Source: Motacilla alba alba (Eukaryota; Chordata; Aves; Passeriformes; Motacillidae). From it: DNA of 64,000 nt. This document shows positions 1 through 9,300 of the stretch, piece after piece. The first letter of the stretch is position 1. The number at the start of each line of letters is the position of its first letter. The position numbers and the translations under genes are program-made. Where the stretch lies: contig NC_052020.1 of the NCBI RefSeq assembly GCF_015832195.1, forward strand, positions 124,001-188,000. The letters run 5' to 3'. The notes beneath the pieces were generated by a model. It was not told where the DNA came from, made no database searches, and was given only the letters and a program-made list of their open reading frames with translations.

Positions 1-399
1 TACAGACTTAGCTGCAGCCTGTGTATTATCAGTCCCTCTGACATTTAAAAAGCCCTTTTCATAAAAGAAAATATAAACAGGCAGGACAGGTACTTTTAAC
101 ACGAGTACGTTAAAAAAGAAACATAGTATTTTGGATGTTGAAGTTCCAGAATTAAAAAAAAATCTACTTAAAGAGTGAATTTTGAAGAGATTAGAACACG
201 CTCTGCAGCTGACCCTTTCTACCTCACACACTAAGGAAATACTTTAAAATGCCAGTAGGCATATTTGCTTCCAAGGCAAGAAAACACACCCACTTGTTCC
301 TCCACCGTTGTTTTTCAAGCACGAAAATCTTCCCAAAACTCTTATAATCGAGGCACTGGAGTAACAGAAACCTCAGCAATTAAAAATGCAAAGTGATTC
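1..399. other. AT-rich flank upstream of the CpG island
   Basis: AT-rich sequence with A-runs and no open frame that looks coding. I see no splice-bounded segment or recognisable repeat. It ends where CpG density rises sharply. If the island is bidirectional, this would be intron or upstream sequence of a minus-strand transcript. Confidence 0.5.
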
Positions 400-1376
400 C
401 CTTGCCTCCCCAAGCGCAAAATCCTGATCTCGGGAAGCCGCCTCGGTGTTCCCGGTGCGTTACGTTCTCTGCCGGAGGAAAGCCTTCCCTCCCCTTGCGA
501 CAGGCAGGGCGCACACAGGTGTCCGCCAGGGCAGCGGGAGAGCCGCTGGGGACGCGGGGGATCCCCGCGGGCACGGCCCCGCCAGGTGCCCGGGATGCTC
601 CGTGCGGGCGCCGGGAGCCCCGGCCGCGGGGCCGGCACCTGCCGCGGGCGGGACCCGCCAGGCGCCGCACGAGCGGGGAATTCCCAGCCACCGCCATCCT
701 CGCGGCTTTCCCGCGGGGCCTCCCCGACCCCGGAGCGGCCGGCGGAGACCCCGGGGCCCCGCTCGGGCAGGGCCGCTCCCGCGGCCGGGGCACCGTCCCC
801 TCCGCTCGGGCCGCCCGAGCCCGCCCGTCCCTGGGGGCGACTCGCACCGGGGAGGGGGCACAGCCCGGCACGCCCCCCCGACCGCCCCTGCCCTCCGCGG
901 GACCCCGGCCCGCCTCTGCCCGCGGGTCCGGGCCCGGGCCCGCCTGCCGGCCCCGTCCCCCCGCTGCCGCCCCACCGCCGGGCCGGCGCGCCCCGGGGCC
1001 GCTCCGTAACGGGGCCCCCGCCGCGGTCCCGGCTCCCGCGGACACAGCCCGGCACCGCCGCCGGGGACCCCACCGCCGCCATGTCCCGGCCCGGGCCCCC
1101 CTGCACCGCCCCCCGGCCCCTCCCGGGACCGCCGCGGCCCCCGGGGCGGCGGCTGCGCTCCCCCGGCCCCGCCGCCCCTGGCGCCCCCCGCCCGCCGCCC
1201 CTGGCGCTCACCGCGGCTCCGCGCGCCCCTCGCCGCGCCGCGCCCGGCCGAAGGGAGGGCGGGCGGGGGTCGCGGCCCCCCGGCAGCGCCGCACGCCCGG
1301 CGCAGGCAGCCCCCGTCCCTGACCTACTTTCCGCCTGGCTTGCCACCCGACGGCGCACCACTAACCTACTTTCCAG

Positions 1377-1584
1377 CCAATGGCACCCTCCCCCGGCCCC
1401 GCACCGGACGCGCCCGCCCGCCAACGGCAGCGCGGCTCCGCGCCCGCCTCGCCCAATGGGCGGCCGCCGAGCGGGCAACGCCCGCCCCCCCGAGCGCCGG
1501 CAAATCCCCGGGCGGCCCCGCGGCACCGGCCAATCGGAAGCGCGGCTCCGGGCCCTGGTCCCGCCCCCCGCCCGGGGGCGGGGC
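1377..1584 (+). promoter_or_regulatory. CCAAT box cluster and GC box (NF-Y/Sp1-type)
   Basis: Three plus-orientation CCAAT pentamers lie at 1377-1381, 1453-1457 and 1530-1534, each followed by GG or CGG; the last abuts CGGAAG, an ETS-like core. A GC box (GGGGGCGGGGC) lies at 1574-1584. CCAAT boxes about 75 bp apart are typical of NF-Y-driven TATA-less promoters and usually sit 60-100 bp upstream of the start, so the start would be roughly 1600-1700. Motif presence is seen directly; factor binding is inferred. Confidence 0.65.
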
Positions 1585-1618
1585 TGAGGGGCGGCGGGGG
1601 GCGCCGCCGGGACCCGGA

Positions 1619-1660
1619 TGTGGCGGTGGCCGTGGCCGTAGCGGTGGCGGTGGCGGCGGG
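1619..1660 (+). repeat. GGCGGT/GGCCGT low-complexity tract
   Basis: Short imperfect hexamer run (GTGGCG/GTGGCC/GTAGCG variants) in the CpG island. If read as protein on the plus strand it gives alternating Val-Ala. It lies between the GC box and the CRE pair, at the likely transcription start region, so it is more likely 5' UTR or core promoter than coding. Such G-rich hexamers are prone to length change. Confidence 0.6.
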
Positions 1661-1780
1661 GTCGGCGAGGGCTCGGGGCGGGTGTGCCCGGGGCGGCGGG
1701 GAGGGCTCGGCCTCGCCCGCGGTACCGCCCGCTCCCCGCCCCTCCCCGGGGCTCTCCCGAGCCGCTGCGTCACCGCCGCG

Positions 1781-1806
1781 TGACGTCAGCCGCGGCCGTG
1801 ACGTCA
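1781..1806. promoter_or_regulatory. Pair of perfect CRE sites (TGACGTCA)
   Basis: Two full palindromic cAMP-response elements occur at 1781-1788 and 1799-1806, starts 18 bp apart, with a half-like TGCGTCA at 1767-1773 just upstream. Full CREs near transcription starts are the classical binding sites of CREB/ATF proteins, and paired sites usually strengthen the response. Because both contain CpG, methylation could block binding. The sites are seen directly; cAMP or stress control is inferred. Confidence 0.75.
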
Positions 1807-1818
1807 CGCGGCGAGGTG

Positions 1819-1836
1819 TGAAGGTCATGGCGGCGC
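1819..1836 (+). promoter_or_regulatory. ERR half-site overlapping YY1-like start
   Basis: TGAAGGTCA at 1819-1827 fits the extended oestrogen-related-receptor half-site, and the overlapping ATGGCGGC resembles the YY1 core often found at transcription or translation starts. The ATG at 1827-1829 has G at -3 and G at +4, a good Kozak context. CRE plus ERR plus YY1 is a common set in promoters of nuclear genes for mitochondrial proteins. That link is an inference only. Confidence 0.4.
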
Positions 1837-2189
1837 TGCCCCGGCGTGGCCGCCCTGCCCGCGCCTCGTCTCCCTCCTTCCCCCGGCGGGGCGCGGCGCA
1901 GCCCTGCACTCCGCCCTGGTGCCTCGGGCAGCCGGGGCCGTGCTGGGACCTCCCGTCCGTCTTCAGGGTCCGCTGCTCTGCGCCTCAGCACACGGGCCTG
2001 TGCCGCGACGCGCCCGCCAGAGGCTGGCCGCGGTGTCCTTCGGCCCGCCGCCAGCCGCCCGTGCTGCGGGGCCCCAGCCGTGTGCGGCGGTCACAGCTGC
2101 CTGCCGGGGAGCCCCTGCTGGGTCTCACACCGCGCCTCCGGGCCTTCAGCTTGGCCGGTGTGCGGTGCTGGCCGTGTCCCTGTCACTGA
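1827..2189 (+). CDS. Candidate start of the CpG-island gene (120 codons), unidentified
   Basis: First ATG after the CRE pair, in good Kozak context. The frame begins MAALPRRGRPARASSPSF and is rich in Arg, Ala and Ser, with no acidic residue in about the first 40 positions, as in mitochondrial targeting presequences. The frame then runs to a TGA at 2187-2189 without a recognisable domain, and its Cys/Pro/Arg-rich composition is what any GC-rich frame gives. The best downstream donor (2271) lies after the stop, so if this ATG is used, a weaker internal donor would be needed or the frame is a short upstream ORF. I cannot name a product. The region may instead be a 5' UTR or non-coding first exon. 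Confidence 0.2.
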   Translation: MAALPRRGRPARASSPSFPRRGAAQPCTPPWCLGQPGPCWDLPSVFRVRCSAPQHTGLCRDAPARGWPRCPSARRQPPVLRGPSRVRRSQLPAGEPLLGLTPRLRAFSLAGVRCWPCPCH

Positions 2190-2235
2190 TGTTCCTTCGC
2201 CTCCCGGGGCGGGCACAACGCCGGAGCCGCTCACG

Positions 2236-2399
2236 GCGTCGCTTCTGCTCGGGTGTGCTAAAGGCCAGCGGTGAGTGTGGTAAAGCCGTGCACCGCACCA
2301 TGTTCTAGTCTAAATTTGCGTCGCTTCTGCTCGGGTGTGCTAAAGGCCAGCGGTGAGCGTGGTAAAGCCATCCAGCGCACCATGTTCTAGTCTAAATTT
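2236..2399 (+). repeat. 82-bp tandem duplication carrying a splice donor
   Basis: The segment 2236-2317 is repeated head to tail at 2318-2399 with four mismatches and no indel. Each copy contains AGCG followed by GTGAGT (GT at 2271) or GTGAGC (GT at 2353), the best donor-like sequences at the downstream edge of the CpG island. If a first exon ends here, the duplication offers two alternative donors 82 nt apart; 82 is not a multiple of three, so the choice would shift any open frame. The substitutions are spread over the unit, so the event is not very recent. Confidence 0.9.
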
Positions 2400-5300
2400 A
2401 GACAATCCACACAGCAGCGTAGAGGGGATGTGTTGCAAGAACATAATCGCAGCGGAGCTGCTTTCAAAGGCAAACCTTTGCTAAACGTGATTGCGTGATC
2501 ACTGCATCAGATTATCATTGCCACATCCTAATTGTCTCAACATTTCCTGTCCTGTGATGCCACGTCCCAGAGGTTCGGTTTACGTTTCCTAGGGTAGCAT
2601 CGGCGGGGCAGTGTGGATTGCAGCAGCGTTGCGGCGCAGCGTGCTTGTGGTTATCCCAATCCACCGGCGCGGGACGCGGGCTCAGCCCGGGACAGCATTA
2701 GCAGCTCCTTTCCATCTCACTGAGTGGGGACTAAACACAGGCAACAAGTGGCCCCTGCTGGATACGAGCTCTCTGTTCACACCAGGGTACTCCCACTCGG
2801 CAGAAGCCCTCCAGCAGAAGGAGACAAACGAAACACCGTACATTAGCAGGATGGGAGTGTGTACCATGAAGAGAGAGGAGAAGATGCATCCTTTTGTTTC
2901 CAGCAAAATGGTGCTGCTTTGATTTGTTTTAGCAGAAGTTATGGAGGTGGAGAAGTCTCCTTGACTACTTCTTTCAACTCAGCCTTTGTAGTTTTGCTCA
3001 TTGTTTCTACCCATCTGTAGAAATAATCTTCCTTATGGAGTCAATCACACAGTGTCTGTTTTAATGAGCCCAGTGCCTGTTGTAGGGAATGATGCCAAGA
3101 GTAATGATCTTTAGCTATTTCTGTAGGAGAGCAGCTTAGCAGGCCATATGTCAGATTTCCCAGGGAGCCATTGTTTTGTTTTCACACCGTAGTTTCTATT
3201 CATGAGATATTAAAGAAAATAAAAGCATCTGGCTAATCAAATTCCCAATTTCACCATATGATGATGTATATCAGTCCTGTGTTCTGTGGCTTCCCTTGAA
3301 ATAGATTGTCAGGTCAGTGCGGGCAATTTCTATCTGCAGGTGAATCAGGCATCTTAGACCTTGAAACTGTAAAGGTGAGGAGCTAAGAAACAGCAATTTT
3401 AAATTTGACAAGACCCAGTTCAGCTCCTGACGCCAAAGAAGTTTGCACCACCCTTCTAGCACAGGTTTCAAGAGACAAAAGGCAAACGGGAGAGGTGAGG
3501 CTTGACCAAAGGCAGAACATTTTCTCCTTGCGAGGTACTTGAGGGAGTGCTGGAAGCAGAGCACCCCAAAAATCGTGGGAGCTGCTGGGCAGACCAGCTC
3601 AGCTGTGTACTCAGCTCAGGGCACTGTGCACTGGTGTGTCTGATACAAGAGCTGAAGCATTTCCTCATCCATGCAACTCTCACCTGATTTATTTTCAGAT
3701 GTTATGCTTTTTCTTTCTAAGAATGTAGTAAATTAGATCTTAGGCAGAGCGTTAGCTGCCTGCTTAGCTATGGTAATATCTTAATGGTTACACCACGTTT
3801 AAACACCGATGTTTACACTCATGTTTGGCTTACAGTCACAATTTAAAAGCAGGAAAAGGGTGTGCTGTGTGGTAATTGTGCTGCAAATTGTGGTTTATTA
3901 ATAGAATATTGGAAAATGGAGCTCATGTTCCAACTGATTACTGCATTCACATTTGAATGCTACAGTAAAAACTTTCCAGGTCTTAGGGTTTTGACTTTGT
4001 GTCAAGTAGAGTGGCAGATGTGATCTCCATTAAATGCAGCCTACCTAAGGTATGATAATGCCATATCAGTGGTTTCACTTTAGAGTCTGCAAGGTTTTAA
4101 ATGTAGATAACTGTTTCCCTGCAGAAAAAGGAATCTGGTTTCTCAGCTGATAACCCAAAAACTGATAGATTTTTTTTTGTTTGGATTTTTTTTGGTCAGG
4201 GGTTGCCTTCAACCAGTCTTGATATATCTCTGGAACATCCACAGATGTTCAGAAGTAACCAGCCAAATTAGTTCTTTGTTGTTTTAGCTTTGTTTCTCTC
4301 AAACATGATTCATGACCGCAGTTCATGGCACAGAGGGCACAGATCTCTTAAGTCATTGGAGGGTGAATTTTTGTGAAATGGTTTGAAGATACAATAATAT
4401 GTGTTTATTTTTTAATGTCTTCCAAAATATGTGCAAGATAGGGTATCTGTTTTAGCACCTAGCTGTGGATCCAGATGCTTCAGAGCATTTTAACCTGCTG
4501 CTCTTTGTTTATAGGTTTCCAGCCATGGAAATGCTGATTAATACTGATTAATTAACTTGTCTTACCCTTTTAGCCAACCTCTTCCTCCATTTCTCTCTAG
4601 ACATGCAAGCTATCATGTTGTATCTTCTTTGAGAGGTCAAAGCTCACAGAAAATTATCGAGACTTAATGATTTGAATCTCTGGATCTCTTGTTCTGTCTG
4701 CACATGAAAAACTCCAGAGATTATTTGGGTTATTTCTGGCCCTGTTACACAGAGTTGTGCCTTGCTTCAGCCCAGTTGTGAGGGCAGAAGAAACTGCAGA
4801 CTTTGGCTTGGATTGCTTGCGGACTGATGCAAAAAATCACGCTGTGGTGACCTGTTGACTGTAGTGTGTCACAGCTCCTGTGTGGCTGGCTCAGACCTCT
4901 TCAAAATAAAGGTTTTTATCAAAATAAGCTATTGCAGACTCATTCTTTTCCCAGTTCATCAAATTCTTGAGTTATTACAAAAGCTAAGCCAGGGGAAAAT
5001 TAGGTTTTTCTGCTTTTGTTTGTATAAACACTTGCTGCTTTAAAGGGTGTACGTCCTGCCACAATGTTTCCACATTTGAGCATTAATTTCATAAATATAA
5101 AGCAATAAATATTGACTTTTTCATGTGTCTGCTTCCCTCTGAGCTTTTTTTAAACCCATTCCTCTTCCTCTTGGCCTTTATCATTATTTAAAGGGCTAAA
5201 AGCTTGTTTCAGGCAAAAAGAGAAGATTCTTATCCAATCCATTGATTTCAGCCCTGTGGTCTCTGAGAACACCAATTAATATTCAGAGACTCCATGGGAA

Positions 5301-6235
5301 TTCCCAGGAGCTGGCAATCCACTGCCTGGCAGCATAGCAGGAACAGGAAAAAGAATCTGAGGAGGAAAATGAGGCTAAAGCCAGGGAATTAAGAAATTCT
5401 AAGCACTTCTTTGCAATATATCTTCGATCTTTACAGAAGGTTCAGGACAAAGAATTTCTATCTTTACGTGGGTTTGACCTTAATGAAGGTTAAAGCACTT
5501 TAGAGTTTCTACTTCATTAAAAATATATGGAATTGAGTTTGTATTTCAAAGTCTGGAAGTCTGAACTCAAAGAAGACATGGTAAACTGTAAATATGTTAA
5601 GAAAATTTTAGTGAATGTAAAATATTAAGTTGAAAATTCTGAAAGGCTGCAGCCTTTTCAAATAACAGCTTTTTGTTTTGTTTTGTTTTTCCTGGATTCT
5701 TGTTAAAATGTTTCCTACAGTTTTGTTTATCATTTTTGTTGATAAGAAATCAGTATTCATTCTTGAAGTAATTTTGAGTCAACACCGTATTTATTGCTTT
5801 TCATTTTTTTACTGCATCACATACAAACCTAGAGCTGGCTGGTGTGAGATTCTTCCCTCCCTTCACAAAAAATAATAAAGAATTCCAGAAGCTAATTTGT
5901 TAGAAGAGAATTGGGCCAAAGACACACTTAAAAATTGCTGACAATGTTTCTTCAGGATTTACTGAGGACACTAAGATTCAGGGTAGAGTTTTGCTGCCTT
6001 TTCTTTGTAGGGGTCTTAAAATTTTCTAAGTCCCATTAAACACCAATACTTTTGCTTTTGGTACTCCAGAACAGAGAATGGATTTCAACCAGCTTCAATT
6101 TGCTTGGTCTAAAGGGTAAATAAGAAGCAGAAAGAGTTGAACAGAAAAATATAGCTGGGATTGTAAATGTCATTTAAATAGTATTTTTTAAACTAAACAG
6201 TCACACACTGTATTAATTAAATAATTATAGTATCC
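2400..6235. other. AT-rich non-coding stretch
   Basis: No recognisable gene. There are short T-runs near 4170-4195 and a (TTTTG)n-like run near 5670-5692. Open frames on either strand (such as 3271-3564) are short, have no family-like composition and carry no convincing splice borders. The stretch is probably the first intron, or flank, of the CpG-island transcript. Confidence 0.5.
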
Positions 6236-6325
6236 TCCCTTTTGCAGATTGGGAAAACAGGCCTGGAGATTAATGAGTTGGTCAGGATTACACCCACATA
6301 TTAAACCACAATTAGAACTGGAGCA
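6236..6325 (-). mobile_element. Old MIR-like SINE fragment
   Basis: Reading the plus strand, the text follows the familiar reverse-complement MIR order: GCAGATTGGGAAAACAGGCC, then a GAG/TTAATGAGTTGGTCA stretch, then AGGATTACACCCACATA and AGAACTGGAG. That order matches the MIR core with the element on the minus strand. It is heavily diverged, as expected for a SINE that stopped moving early in amniote history. Assigned by eye without an alignment score. Confidence 0.5.
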
Positions 6326-9300
6326 ACTCATGGCAGCCTTCTGAAGAGTTTGGGGAGTCACTCAGCACCTCCACTTGGTTTTCCATATCAGTTACACAGA
6401 ACATTTTACTTTCACAAGGAAATTGTGAGGCTTAGGGCGTATTTTGGAAAGAAGCTTTTGCAACTATAAAAGTTAGGGGCTTGATTCTCTTTTCAGTTAG
6501 TGCTGATGATACTCTAATGGGAGCTTAACAATCCATGGTGGGAGGACACATTTCCAGATTCACGGGCTATCAGAGGACAGTGGCTTGATTTTTTTGCTGT
6601 TTCATCTTGCAAATATTCTAGACCTTATTCTGGAGTTTCTACTTCATTCTCACAGTCAAAATTCAGCATTGGTTCCATGCTTGCAGTGAGGCCTGCAAGC
6701 TCTCAGGGTTGAACACGTGACCAGGCTGTTCTTCCCCTCAGCAGGACGCCTTTCTGCCCAGGGTTCCAAGATTAGGATGCTTTCAAAGCCATGAGTGGCA
6801 GTAGCCAGAGAAAAGGGAAACAGCAATGAATCCTTCATGTTTGATGCTAAGCTGCGACTTCTCTGTTGTCTATTAATTAAGCAATCTATTAATAGTGCTT
6901 TGGTACATACTAACATTAGACAAAAAAACCACTTTTGTTGCTAGAGAAAAAGCTGCTATTTAAAAAGCAGAGCAAAAGCAAACTAATTCTGAGACTTATG
7001 AGTAGATCAACCAGTAGGTGTGCCTGGAGTGTTGCAAATGGGAAAGGTGGGAGGACTCTGTCTTGTTATTAGTACATGCAGAAAGACAGGAAGTACTTAG
7101 GGAAGGCTTCCCTCTTGTTCTGAGTTCCAGGAAAGTTATTCAGCCAAACACATGAATCACAAAGCAGACTAGAAGGGAGTTTCTGTGTGGCATGAAAATA
7201 ACAATCTTGGAGCCTGAGACGTGAAACAGTTTGATGCTTTTGTTCCGCTGCAGATTTTTCATGGAAAATAGCAGCCCCACGAATATCTGACAATGAAATG
7301 TCTTAGTGCATGAAATGTGAAGTTTATATAAGAGAGAGTGTCTTACTCATCAGCTGCTCTATTTTAAGCCCTGCTCAGCATGAGGGCTTTCATTTTGTGA
7401 TCTATTTGGACGGCAGCTGGTACATTAGAGTTTTACATTAGCTGGCATCTTTACAATCTAAAGGATACTTAACACAATCCTGTAAAGCCTATTCTCATAT
7501 TTGTGCTCAGTCACTCATATTTCATCTTAGTGTCTTCTCTTTCCCCATGGACATTTTCTGTCCATTTCGTGTTAAAAAATGGTCAACATATCAACAGCAT
7601 TAAAGGGATGTTTTGTGGTGATGTGATCAAAAATATATATATATACAGCATATGTCATATAATGGATGTGCTATTTTGATGACTGCAAAAGGCAATGAAA
7701 AGGAATCCATAGTAACATATGTTGGGGATAAATTCCATCAATTAGCACAAATAACAAAAAAGATGGTTTGTATTAATAATTACATACAAAGATGAGCTAC
7801 ATGCATGATTTAGATTCACTTGGAAATATTTACATCATGGAAGGATGAAATGAATGCCAAATTGCAACCTAATTCCAAAATTCAACAATTATCGATTAAT
7901 TTGCATGTTGCCATGAAGTCCTAAGACTTCATCTATCTGTTCATGCAAAAAGAAAAGTCTTTTCCATCTTTGTGGATCTTAAATCCCGGTCAGCTCTGAA
8001 CAAATGACAAAATAGTCCTGAGAGAAGCTGAAGTTACCTGTTCCTGGAGATGTTTGGGAGCAAGACTGATGAGGAGAAAGGACAAAATAAGGTAGTGTTG
8101 GGGGGCGGCAGGCACTGGACCCTCATCCAGTGGGGTTCCCTTGTGATGTTTTCCCCTGAATCCCACACCTTTTACACCCTCCCTTGGCCCCACCAGCCCC
8201 TGGACCCTGCTCCCATCACCTGACCTGCCTGCTCAGGGGCTGTGAACTGGAAACTGCAGCTGGGTGGTGTCAGGATGTCTCATTGATGACTTCAGGTGCT
8301 GGAAGGGTGATTTGACTCTTCTCAGCAGCAAAACTTGCCTAGGAAAGGTGGAAAGCTGCTTTTCTTCACACATTTTGTTTCCCACGTGAGCAGCGTGGCG
8401 TCCATTGTGTTCTGTGTGTTTAGCCAGCCAAAGATTCAACTGCTTCTTGAAATCTTAAACAGCAATGTCACACCAGATGTATTCTAACCCAGGCTGCTGC
8501 TACAATCCCTTGGGTTTGAAGGGAGGGATTTAACAAAGGAAAATAAGGGGATTTAACCTCCCCTTGTGCCCCAGGAGTGGCGGCCAGGAGGTTCTGCACC
8601 ATGGGAGTCCTTCAGCTTTGCTTTCCTGCTGGGCTTGCACCCACCGCTCGTTCCTCCTGCAGTTGCCCAAACAGTTGGAGCTTGGAGTAAAGCTACAAAG
8701 CTCCTCCAGCACCTGACACAGGCCCCACCTCTGCACACCCACCCCATGGCTTCATGAATCTGCTCATTAATTACGTGCACGTCGCTGGGCATGGCATAAG
8801 TGTGAACTGTTCTTGCACTTCTTTGATATCAATGTGATGTTTATATTTCCGTACGTGACCACAAGAATGAAAATTAGGGCCTTTACAGAATGATTTAGAC
8901 TATGCTTTTTTACTATGATTAGACTATGCTTTGTGAGCAAATATTTTTTTCTTTTTACTTCAGAAAAAAACCCAGTAGTTCTCAGTGTGGTGAGCAAAAA
9001 GATCATCATCAAAGCGACCTGTTGCACTGTTTATCTTAAACATGACACAGACCTGTCCCCTCACCATGGGCATGTGTTTGGAGACAAGAAGGGCATGGAA
9101 GGACTGGTCTGGACCATAGGCAGACTGCTCTTAACTCAGTCCTGCTGATGTTTCTTGGAGGTGTGACACAGCAGCTTGACCACGGAGTCAGAGGGAGTGG
9201 AGGGAGCATGACTGAAACACTCATTGCTGCTGGAGAAATGAGGGGCTGTGAGGGAGCCCAGGGCAGGGCAGGGGGTACAGTCTAAGCAGACGGTTTTGCC

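Larger units (their letters stand above)
400..2400. promoter_or_regulatory. CpG island, probable housekeeping-type promoter
   Basis: About 2 kb of very GC-rich, CpG-dense DNA stands out sharply from the AT-rich remainder. It contains CCAAT boxes, GC boxes, two full CRE palindromes and an ATG in ERR/YY1-like context, and no obvious TATA box near them. This is the normal build of a vertebrate housekeeping promoter. Long open frames run through it on both strands (for example a 394-codon frame on the minus strand, 342-1526), but GC-rich DNA is poor in stop codons, so their length is not evidence of coding. Motif order (CCAAT, GC box, CRE, then a good Kozak ATG) favours plus-strand transcription starting about 1600-1830. 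A consensus donor on the minus strand near 1211 leaves room for a divergent transcript. The gene is not identifiable from this window. Confidence 0.9.

Noticed and set aside
342..1526. 394-codon open frame on the minus strand and several long frames on both strands in the CpG island
   Set aside because: Stop codons are rare in GC-rich DNA. The frames overlap in several registers, are Gly/Arg/Pro/Ala-only in composition and match no family I know.
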